Shown here piece by piece: positions 1-5,335 of a DNA stretch of 5,335 nucleotides. The translations under genes and the position numbers were made by a program. The stretch comes from Chlamydiia bacterium. GTDB lineage: Bacteria; Chlamydiota; Chlamydiia; Chlamydiales; JAAZZY01. Positions within the stretch are counted from its first letter, which is position 1; the number at the start of each line of letters is the position of its first letter. The stretch lies in NCBI GenBank assembly GCA_014239035.1, contig JAAZZY010000101.1, positions 1 to 5,335 of the forward strand, written 5' to 3'. Under the pieces are notes generated by a model. It had not been told where the DNA came from and ran no database searches. It worked only from the letters and a program-made list of their open reading frames with translations.

Positions 1-822
1 CTCTACAAAGATTTTATGCACACATTCATTTAGAGCTTTAACACTTAGGCCCGGTTTGCAGAGTTTAACAGCAGCAGCCTGCGCATCTTTTGTGATCTCA
101 ATGAGCTTCTCCATGCGCTTAGAGATATTTCCCTTGATATATGTGCGCGTCATATCGGAGTTATAGTCTTTGTAAATAGATCCGCAGTCGATTAAGATAA
201 GATCATTTTTTTTCAGCTTCACATTTTGCGGAGTATAGTGAGGATTAGCAGCATTTTTTCCAAAAGCAACAATAGGATCAAAAGCCATCTTTTGAGCTCC
301 ATTCTTCCTTAAAAAGATTTCCAGCTTTTCAGTGAGTTCAAGCTCTGTAATCCCCTCTTTAAAATGCTTTTGGATATATTCAAACCCCTCTTTTGTGATC
401 TTGCAGCTTTTTTTAGTAAGCGTGATCTCACGCGCATCTTTAATCATACGCTTTTGCGCTAGAAATCCAGGGTATGAAATAACTTTTGTAAACTGCTTAT
501 AGAGTTCAAAATCTTTCAACAATGTGCAATGACTATCTACTGCAACAGATACTGGAAAGTTAAACTTTTTCAGCGTATCTTTAAAATTCTTTGTCGCTCT
601 AACAGAAAAAGGCACTTCTTTTTTACAGCGATCGTAATATCTATGATCTACAATTAGTACTTGCCTCTTCTCTCCTACATACAAAATACCTGTCGAGATA
701 TTGAGGCCAGTATAATACAAAAGATTAGTGGGATCTTGGATGATACATCCTGAGATTTTATGCTCTTTTATCCATTTTACTAAACTTGCTTTACGTTTTA
801 ATAGTGATGTGCGATCTGTCAT
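1..822 (-). CDS. pepP: Xaa-Pro aminopeptidase, M24B family, 3' end cut off by the window edge
   Basis: This is a metallo-aminopeptidase expected to remove the N-terminal residue of peptides whose second residue is proline, in the cytoplasm. The first 274 residues are present and the reading frame stays open to base 1. Residues 1 to about 125 form the creatinase-like N-terminal domain, including LLYYTGL near 33-39. The pita-bread catalytic domain follows. H195 (in NPHYTP) matches the conserved substrate-pocket histidine. D212 (IDCG) and D223 (SDMTRT) match the first two metal ligands; the spacings of 17 and 11 residues equal those of H243, D260 and D271 in E. coli PepP. The remaining His/Glu/Glu ligands lie outside the window. 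The start is ATG 822; no strong ribosome binding site precedes it. The chlamydial enzyme is about 355 residues, so roughly 80 are missing. Family assignment is firm; PepP rather than PepQ rests on the N-terminal domain and the mutL neighbourhood. Confidence 0.9.
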   Translation of the reverse strand, partial: MTDRTSLLKRKASLVKWIKEHKISGCIIQDPTNLLYYTGLNISTGILYVGEKRQVLIVDHRYYDRCKKEVPFSVRATKNFKDTLKKFNFPVSVAVDSHCTLLKDFELYKQFTKVISYPGFLAQKRMIKDAREITLTKKSCKITKEGFEYIQKHFKEGITELELTEKLEIFLRKNGAQKMAFDPIVAFGKNAANPHYTPQNVKLKKNDLILIDCGSIYKDYNSDMTRTYIKGNISKRMEKLIEITKDAQAAAVKLCKPGLSVKALNECVHKIFVE

Positions 823-851
823 ATATTTTCTTAGTGGGTTATTATTTTTCT

Positions 852-857
852 CTTATA
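852..857 (-). promoter_or_regulatory. Possible -10 element upstream of pepP
   Basis: On the minus strand the hexamer TATAAG (5 of 6 to TATAAT) lies about 30 bases before the pepP ATG, preceded by an A-rich run of the kind that favours promoter opening. No convincing -35 hexamer is found 16 to 18 bases upstream. In such AT-rich DNA a chance match is likely, so this is only a candidate. Confidence 0.22.
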
Positions 858-935
858 ATCTATTCTTTTTTTTATTTTCTAACCAAACAATTGTATTAGA
901 CTGAGTCAATCAAATCATTCGCGATGTTAATAAAA

Positions 936-958
936 CACCTGAGGTGAAAATAGACCTC
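936..958 (-). promoter_or_regulatory. Overlapping inverted repeats in the pepP upstream region
   Basis: Two short inverted repeats share a segment. CACCT (936-940) pairs with AGGTG (942-946), and GAGGT (941-945) pairs with ACCTC (954-958) across an 8-base loop. The two hairpins exclude each other. Read in the minus direction, the inner hairpin is followed by TTTT, so it could act as a weak terminator for yjdM or as a small switch in a pepP leader. Five-base stems are short, so the function is unproven. Confidence 0.25.
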
Positions 959-1012
959 CTGCCAAAAGGTTTTAATGAAAATTAGGTCCTGCTGTTTTTA
1001 TATAAAGATAGC

Positions 1013-1026
1013 TTGGAAAGATCCAA
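1013..1026 (-). terminator. Weak hairpin directly after yjdM stop
   Basis: TTGGA (1013-1017) and TCCAA (1022-1026) form a 5-base inverted repeat with a 4-base loop that abuts the yjdM stop codon. No run of T follows in the minus direction, so it does not look like a proper intrinsic terminator. It could instead protect the 3' end of a transcript or be chance. Confidence 0.15.
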
Positions 1027-1377
1027 TTAGCCACTTTTCTTAACAAACTTAGATTTAATCATTAATATTCCAAAGCTAGGAACTTTAGCTTCAATATTGT
1101 GACCGTCAACCTCATCCACCAGACGAATATTTTTAACTTTTACACCAACTTTCAAAGCTGAGGATACTCCTTTGACTTTTAGATCTTTGATAACTGTCAC
1201 ACTATCACCGTTCTGAAGGATATTCCCATGCGCGTCCTTCACCACAGACTGCACAGCCTCATCACCCTCTTCAACACTGATAGCCCACTCATGACTACAT
1301 TCAGGGCAAATATATAAGGCTCCATCTTCGTAGGTATATGCTGAACCGCACTTAATACACTTAGGTAAATCTGTCAT
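1027..1377 (-). CDS. yjdM: YjdM/PhnA-family zinc-ribbon protein
   Basis: A 116-residue protein closely resembling E. coli YjdM (formerly PhnA, 111 residues). The N-terminal zinc ribbon has paired cysteines CIKC (C7, C10) and CPEC (C24, C27) around YTYED, followed by HEW. The C-terminal SH3-like PhnA domain (about 46-116) carries the family signature VKDAHGN, GDSVTVIKDLKVKG, LKVGVKVKNIRLV and a final KSKFVKK. It is complete at both ends. The start at ATG 1377 is supported by an AGAGA ribosome binding site 6 bases upstream. Despite the old name, the family is not the phosphonoacetate hydrolase and its biochemical role is unsettled; no phosphonate genes are nearby. It lies between mutL and pepP on the same strand, separated by 144 and 204 bases, so it may have its own promoter. 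Membership in the family is certain; function is not. Confidence 0.95.
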   Translation of the reverse strand: MTDLPKCIKCGSAYTYEDGALYICPECSHEWAISVEEGDEAVQSVVKDAHGNILQNGDSVTVIKDLKVKGVSSALKVGVKVKNIRLVDEVDGHNIEAKVPSFGILMIKSKFVKKSG

Positions 1378-1521
1378 AAATAATCTCTATTTTTTTTAGA
1401 ATACAGTTGTAATTCATTCTTAACATCGTAGTCCAATCAAAAGTTCTGAATTTATTTCTCTACATCAAAACAACGAAGACTTTACTTTCTTATCTCTGCT
1501 CTATTTTTCACAGTAAGTAGA

Positions 1522-3276
1522 TTAAGAGAACTTCTTAGAGAGCTCGCTTGAAGTTAAAGGCAAAACAATAGGCCTGCCTTTAGGAGAGTATTCAAAGTTT
1601 TCACATTTGAATAATTTGGTGATTAAGATACTTGCTTGATCAAAATTTTCTATATTTTTCCACGGAACTGACTTGGAAATGGCAGAGGCTAAAATTTGTT
1701 TCTTCTGCTCCTCTATTGGATTTTTAGAAGAGCCTTTAGAGACCTCTTCTAAAACTGATTCAATGAGGTTTTTAGCTGCGCTTGTTGGAATAAGCGAGGG
1801 CAAGCCATCTAATATAAAGCTATTTTGTCCAATAGAGCGCAAACTCACCCCAAGTTCATTAAACGTTTCTAGATATTCTTCTATAATATGCGCATCGACA
1901 TTGGAAAACTCTAGAGTTTCAGCTAAGAGCAAGTTCTGCACGCTAATCTTAGAGGTTTTTTGCACCAGAGTATCAAATAAAATGCGCCCTTGAGCTCTTT
2001 TTTGGTGAATCATCATCAGCCCATCAGCTTCTATAGCTGTTAAACTCATTTTAGAGCTTAAGCTTTTAGCTTCTACAAAGATATAGGTGCTAAATACGCC
2101 GATGATATTAGGAATAAAATCAAGCGTTGGCTCTGGAAAAAAAGAGGGCTCTGTTTGCTTGAGCACCTGAACTTCTTGCACCTCTCGGGCAAAAGGATAG
2201 CTAGGCATTGACTCATCTGATGCAAAAAACACCTCTTTTTTTAAAGCACTAGAGTGAGTTACTTGTGGCAGGACTGCTCCTTGCAAAGAGCGATCGATAA
2301 GCGTTGAAATAATACGTTTAATTTCAAAAGGCTCTTTAAAGCGTATTTCTTTTTTCTGAGGATGAACATTCACATCTACTTTTTGTGGATCGATTTCCAT
2401 AGCTAAAAAGAACACTGGGAAGCGTCCTTCTGGGAGCCTTGTACTATACCCTTCTCTTACTGCAAATGATATAAACCTAGAGTCTATAAATCTTTTATTC
2501 ACAAAAAGATGCTGACCAAGTCTATTAGGGCGATGCATCTTTGCTTTGGCAATAAAACCTTTTAAAGAAATTCCATCTTTTTCGAGATCCACACCAACAA
2601 GTTCATCATGAAGTTGAGAACCAAAGAGCTTGGCAATTCTGAGTTTTAGATTTTCAAGCTCATTAAGCATCTGTTTTGGAATAAGATGAAAGACTTCTTT
2701 ATTATCTTGAACCAATTTAAATGTAATTTTGGCATGCGCAATAGCTAAATTTGTCACAACTTTTGTAACTTCTCGAACATCAGAGCTTGTTGATTTTTGA
2801 AATTCTTTTCTAGCAGGAACATTGTAGAAAAGAGAATTTATAGTAATTGTTGTTCCACGTATTCTTGGAGATACGCTCTGATCGATTATCTTGCCGCCAT
2901 GACAAATAACTTTTGAAGCCTCTTTTCCATCACTTGAGTGCAGTTCAAATCTAGAGATCGCTGCAATAGATGCTAGAGCTTCTCCTCGAAAGCCCATCGA
3001 GTGGATGCTGTCCATATCTGTGATTGTTCTAATTTTGGAGGTGGCGTGGCGCTCTAGACTCAATAGTGCATCGTCACTATTCATCCCGATTCCATTGTCA
3101 CTCACTTCAATTTTTTTGCGTCCACCTGCAATAATGAGCACTTCTATCTGATCAGCTCCCGCATCTATTGCATTTTCAACCAATTCTTTTACGCAAGATG
3201 ATGGATTCTCAATCACCTCACCTGCAGCGATTTGATTGATGGTTTTCTCATCTAGAATATGAATTTGTTGCGCCAT
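1522..3276 (-). CDS. mutL: DNA mismatch repair protein MutL with degenerate endonuclease motifs
   Basis: MutL is the ATP-driven dimer that couples mismatch recognition by MutS to strand removal. The 584-residue protein is full length. The GHKL ATPase domain (about 1-330) is intact: catalytic E31 and N35 in KELVENAIDAGA, DNGIGM (60-65), RHATSK (76-81), GFRGEAL (95-101), FVNKRFID (258-265) and HPQKKEIRF (305-313), whose K308 matches E. coli K307. A linker (about 335-385) leads to the C-terminal dimerisation domain. There the nuclease motif DQHAxxExxxxE is altered to HQKRAQGRILFD (424-435), the ACR motif reads ASA (530-532), and CPHGRP reads SPKGRP (564-569). Intrinsic nicking activity is therefore probably lost. 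The start ATG 3276 gives the usual MutL N-terminus (IHILDEKTINQIAAGEVIENP); no clear ribosome binding site is visible. It is divergent from the nucleotidyltransferase gene and leads the yjdM-pepP group. Confidence 0.97.
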   Translation of the reverse strand: MAQQIHILDEKTINQIAAGEVIENPSSCVKELVENAIDAGADQIEVLIIAGGRKKIEVSDNGIGMNSDDALLSLERHATSKIRTITDMDSIHSMGFRGEALASIAAISRFELHSSDGKEASKVICHGGKIIDQSVSPRIRGTTITINSLFYNVPARKEFQKSTSSDVREVTKVVTNLAIAHAKITFKLVQDNKEVFHLIPKQMLNELENLKLRIAKLFGSQLHDELVGVDLEKDGISLKGFIAKAKMHRPNRLGQHLFVNKRFIDSRFISFAVREGYSTRLPEGRFPVFFLAMEIDPQKVDVNVHPQKKEIRFKEPFEIKRIISTLIDRSLQGAVLPQVTHSSALKKEVFFASDESMPSYPFAREVQEVQVLKQTEPSFFPEPTLDFIPNIIGVFSTYIFVEAKSLSSKMSLTAIEADGLMMIHQKRAQGRILFDTLVQKTSKISVQNLLLAETLEFSNVDAHIIEEYLETFNELGVSLRSIGQNSFILDGLPSLIPTSAAKNLIESVLEEVSKGSSKNPIEEQKKQILASAISKSVPWKNIENFDQASILITKLFKCENFEYSPKGRPIVLPLTSSELSKKFS

Positions 3277-3290
3277 ATATTTAATCGATT

Positions 3291-3319
3291 TCGACAGAAA
3301 AAGTTTAACCTGTTATTTT
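3291..3319 (+). promoter_or_regulatory. Extended -10 promoter for the tRNA nucleotidyltransferase gene
   Basis: The -35 hexamer TCGACA (3291-3296) matches 5 of 6 bases of TTGACA. A 17-base spacer leads to -10 hexamer TATTTT (3314-3319; 4 of 6). The spacer ends in TGT, giving the TGn extension of an extended -10 promoter. Transcription would start near 3326, leaving a leader of about 18 bases before ATG 3344. The leader has only a weak GAG (3332-3334) as a ribosome binding site. Spacing and placement are right for a housekeeping sigma factor; it is a prediction from sequence only. Confidence 0.5.
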
Positions 3320-3343
3320 CCACAGTTTACCGAGTTTAGATTT

Positions 3344-4564
3344 ATGGATAAAGAACGATTAGCGCATTCGGTGTGCAAAAAACTACAGAGCAAAGGCTAT
3401 TTAGCCTATTATGCTGGCGGTTACGTGCGTGATCTTATCTTAGATCTCCACAGTGATGACATTGACATTGCAACCGATGCCGCCCCAAATGTCGTGCAAT
3501 CTCTATTTGAAAAAACTATCCCTGTAGGCCTTGCCTTTGGCATTGTAGTGGTTGTTTTAGAAGGGATTTCTTTTGAAGTAGCAACTTTTAGAAAAGATCT
3601 CCACTATAAAGATGGAAGGCGCCCAGAAGAGGTTGCTTTTTGCTCTCCTAAAGAAGATGCCCTAAGGCGCGATTTTACAATCAACGGCATGTTCTATGAT
3701 CCGATCAGTAAAAAAACCTATGACTATGTCGATGGAAAAAAAGACATCGAAAAAAAAGTTATTCGAGCTATCGGTGATCCTAAGACCCGCTTTGATGAGG
3801 ATCGCCTTAGAATGATTCGAGCATGTAGATTTTCTGCTCGCTTTAACTTTTCAATTGAAAGTGAAACAAAAAAAGCCATTCTAGGAAAAGCATCAGAGCT
3901 CTTTCCCTCTGTGTCTATTGAGCGCATCTACCAAGAATTTCAGAAGATGAAAAAAGGTGGTTTTAAAAAAGCCATTTCACTTTTATTTGAAATGAAGCTC
4001 TTAGAAGAGGTTTTTCCTCAAATTAAAGAATATAGTGATGAAGAGTTTAACCGGTACATCTTTGCATTTGACCAGATGCCTGATCACTGCCCAACTATTT
4101 TATACCTATTAGATCTCTTTCCGGCCATTTCAAAAGATGACCTAACAGATTTAATTGATAGACTGAAAGTCTCCAATGTCAAAGCAAAACTTGCACTATT
4201 TTGCCACGAGACAAAACACCTCATAAAAAAAGGCCCCTCTAAAGTAGAGTGGGTTCACTTTTATGCCAACCCAGACGCTGATCTCGTATTAAAAGTTATA
4301 GCCTCTCCACTCTCAGATAAAGAGCGCATTGCATTCCTGCAAGAAAATGAAGGTCGTCAAAAGACACTCCATAAGGCTATTGAAAGAAAAATTACTAATA
4401 AACCTATTGTCTCATCCAAATTTTTAATGGACCATGGCGTCATGCCAGGTAAGAAACTCGGCAAGCTTTTGGAAAAAGCTGAAGAATTTGCCATTGAAGA
4501 AGGCTTAGATCACCCAGATGACATCTTAAAAAGACTACATACACTTGGACTTTGGGGAGGGTAG
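3344..4564 (+). CDS. Class II tRNA nucleotidyltransferase / poly(A) polymerase family protein
   Basis: This enzyme of the pol-beta superfamily adds nucleotides to RNA 3' ends without a template, either building CCA on tRNAs (Cca) or adding A tails (PcnB). Its 406 residues show the class II motifs in order. Motif A is GGYVRD (25-30) followed by catalytic D39-x-D41 in DIDIAT. A flexible loop region FEVATFRKD then YKDGRRP (77-94) follows, then motif B RRDFTINGMFYDP (108-120) and motif C DYVDGKKDI (127-135). Motif D, the nucleotide-binding part, is EDRLRMIRACRFSARF (152-167), and motif E is SIERIYQEFQKM (191-202). The C-terminal half is helical and variable, as usual for tRNA-contacting domains; no HD phosphohydrolase domain is evident. 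Sequence alone does not cleanly separate CCA-adding, A-adding or poly(A) activity, and Chlamydiae carry more than one paralogue (named pcnB), so I give no symbol. ATG 3344 lies 18 bases after the predicted transcription start. Confidence 0.93.
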   Translation: MDKERLAHSVCKKLQSKGYLAYYAGGYVRDLILDLHSDDIDIATDAAPNVVQSLFEKTIPVGLAFGIVVVVLEGISFEVATFRKDLHYKDGRRPEEVAFCSPKEDALRRDFTINGMFYDPISKKTYDYVDGKKDIEKKVIRAIGDPKTRFDEDRLRMIRACRFSARFNFSIESETKKAILGKASELFPSVSIERIYQEFQKMKKGGFKKAISLLFEMKLLEEVFPQIKEYSDEEFNRYIFAFDQMPDHCPTILYLLDLFPAISKDDLTDLIDRLKVSNVKAKLALFCHETKHLIKKGPSKVEWVHFYANPDADLVLKVIASPLSDKERIAFLQENEGRQKTLHKAIERKITNKPIVSSKFLMDHGVMPGKKLGKLLEKAEEFAIEEGLDHPDDILKRLHTLGLWGG

Positions 4565-4605
4565 ATTTCCTTCCATTAGATCTATGAAAAATATTCTTCA
4601 TAAAG

Positions 4606-4630
4606 TAGAGTTTGGTCTCTATTCGTTTAT
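4606..4630 (+). terminator. Weak hairpin after the nucleotidyltransferase gene
   Basis: TAGAG (4606-4610) and CTCTA (4617-4621) form a 5-base stem with a 6-base loop, followed by the T-rich stretch TTCGTTTAT. A second A/T-only-like stem, TATGAA/TTCATA (4583-4588 and 4597-4602), precedes it. Both are short, and the T tract is interrupted, so termination would be partial at best. Read-through into the downstream peptidase gene is plausible given the 83-base gap. Confidence 0.2.
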
Positions 4631-4635
4631 TGCTT

Positions 4636-4640
4636 AGGAG
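4636..4640 (+). promoter_or_regulatory. Ribosome binding site that fixes a TTG start
   Basis: AGGAG lies 7 bases before TTG 4648, the ideal distance. There is no in-frame ATG between the upstream in-frame stop (TAG 4606) and this TTG, and the TTG places a signal peptide exactly at the protein start. It is the strongest Shine-Dalgarno sequence adjoining any gene in the window. Confidence 0.85.
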
Positions 4641-4647
4641 CCTCGTT

Positions 4648-5335
4648 TTGAAAGTAAAATCTTTATTATGCTTATTTGTTACTCTTTGTTGCCCCCTTTT
4701 TGCCGTCGACTTTTCTTTTCCTACTTTGGAAAGTCCTCAAGACATTGTACAAATTTTCCCAAAAAATGCAGGCGATGTTCAAAAGCTTCAAGAAGATTAT
4801 TTATCTCAAGCACAGGCAGCACTTGATGAGCTGAACGCAATAAGTGATCAAGAGAATACTTTTGAAAATACAATCTTAGGCTTTGACCGTTTAATGGGTT
4901 ACTCCGGCAATTGCTCATCTGTAATTGAGACTATGACGCTTGTTGCCAGTGATGACGATCTTCGAAATGAAGCATTAATTACCTCACAAGTATTTAAAGA
5001 CTTTCAGACCGATCTTTTTGCAAACGAGTCTGAAATTTATAACAAAATAAAATCATGCTATATGGCAAATAAAAGTTCTTGGTCACAAGATCAAATCTAT
5101 CTAACCGAACAATTTATCAATGGATTTGAAGAATCGGGACAATCAATTGCAAAGGATCAGAAACAAACGTTTGTTAAACTACAAAAAGAAATTGCTAAGT
5201 TAGGACAGATCTACCAAAACAATATACAAAAAGACTCTTCATATTTTTATGCATCAAGCAGCCAGCTTGAGGGGATGAGCCCAAAAACTCTTCAATCTCT
5301 ACCTCAGAACGATGAAGGCCTGTACCGCATTGGGT
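4648..5335 (+). CDS. Exported M3A-family (thimet oligopeptidase/OpdA-like) metallopeptidase, N-terminal part
   Basis: The first 229 residues of a zinc-dependent oligopeptidase; the frame is open to the right edge and the catalytic HExxH lies beyond it. Residues 1-19 look like a signal peptide: KVK, a hydrophobic core LLCLFVTLCCPLF, then cleavage likely after A19 (LFA/VD). After that comes the helical N-terminal region typical of M3A enzymes: FENTILGFDRL (72-82), DDDLRNEAL (102-110), then YLTEQFINGFEESGQSI (151-167) and the KLQKEIAKLGQIYQNNI segment (177-193), which fit the family pattern of a helix with an F-x-x-x-G turn and L-x-x-x-F-x-x-N-I. Family members cut short peptides. Most are cytoplasmic, so an exported form would act in the periplasm or outside the cell. 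Full length is usually 650-700 residues. The start is TTG, supported by AGGAG. M3A rather than M3B (PepF) is judged from these N-terminal patterns, so the subfamily is less sure than the family. Confidence 0.82.
   Translation, partial: MKVKSLLCLFVTLCCPLFAVDFSFPTLESPQDIVQIFPKNAGDVQKLQEDYLSQAQAALDELNAISDQENTFENTILGFDRLMGYSGNCSSVIETMTLVASDDDLRNEALITSQVFKDFQTDLFANESEIYNKIKSCYMANKSSWSQDQIYLTEQFINGFEESGQSIAKDQKQTFVKLQKEIAKLGQIYQNNIQKDSSYFYASSSQLEGMSPKTLQSLPQNDEGLYRIG

Noticed and set aside
820..1377. Identical TATGACAGAT at the starts of pepP and yjdM
   Set aside because: Both proteins begin Met-Thr-Asp with the same codons, but the flanking sequence differs on both sides, so this is most likely coincidence rather than a duplicated start region.
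1027..1377. Phosphonoacetate hydrolase (PhnA) function
   Set aside because: The name was shared historically, but YjdM-type zinc-ribbon proteins are unrelated to the hydrolase, and no phosphonate genes are in the window.
1378..1521. Possible promoter and terminator in the mutL-yjdM spacer
   Set aside because: TTGATT-like and TATTCT-like hexamers occur, but none pair at 16 to 18 bases with good matches, and no stem followed by a T tract is found after the mutL stop.
1673..1993. Open frame of 106 codons on the plus strand
   Set aside because: It lies wholly inside mutL on the opposite strand, has no family resemblance, and mutL is unmistakable in its own frame.
3277..3343. Promoter for mutL on the minus strand
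   Set aside because: One must exist, but the candidates (TTAAAC with TTAAAT-like boxes) match consensus poorly, so no position can be supported.
3724..3927. Open frame of 67 codons on the minus strand
   Set aside because: It is antisense to motifs C to E of the nucleotidyltransferase gene and is rich in Ser/Arg as expected for a shadow frame.
4721..4918. Open frame of 65 codons on the minus strand
   Set aside because: It is antisense to the M3A peptidase, whose frame gives clear family patterns and a signal peptide.

Overview
The window is AT-rich, densely coded bacterial DNA. It carries five protein genes and no RNA gene, insertion sequence, CRISPR array or origin that I can support. The best guess for the source is a member of the Chlamydiae, probably an environmental (Parachlamydia/Simkania/Rhabdochlamydia-like) lineage. 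This rests on mutL lying just upstream of a PepP-type aminopeptidase on the same strand, a gene pair I recall from Chlamydia trachomatis (CT575 mutL, CT574 pepP), and on the AT-rich composition and degenerate promoters. It is inference, not proof.

Layout. Three genes run leftward in the order mutL (3276 to 1522), yjdM/phnA-like (1377 to 1027) and pepP (822 to beyond the left edge, C-terminus missing). The gaps between them are 144 and 204 bases, so they are co-directional but not tightly packed. Two genes run rightward: a class II tRNA nucleotidyltransferase/poly(A) polymerase (3344 to 4564) and, 83 bases later, the N-terminal part of an M3A-family (thimet oligopeptidase/OpdA-like) zinc peptidase that starts at TTG 4648 and runs off the right edge. 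mutL and the nucleotidyltransferase are divergent across a 67-base spacer that holds a good extended -10 promoter for the latter.

Functions. The set is mostly housekeeping: DNA mismatch repair (MutL), tRNA 3'-end maturation or RNA tailing (Cca/PcnB), and peptide turnover (PepP and the M3A peptidase), plus a small zinc-ribbon protein of unsettled function (YjdM). The most notable points are that all three C-terminal nuclease/zinc motifs of MutL are degenerate although its ATPase motifs are intact, and that the M3A peptidase carries an apparent export signal. yjdM appears to be interposed in an otherwise conserved mutL-pepP pair. I do not see a new multi-gene system in this window.
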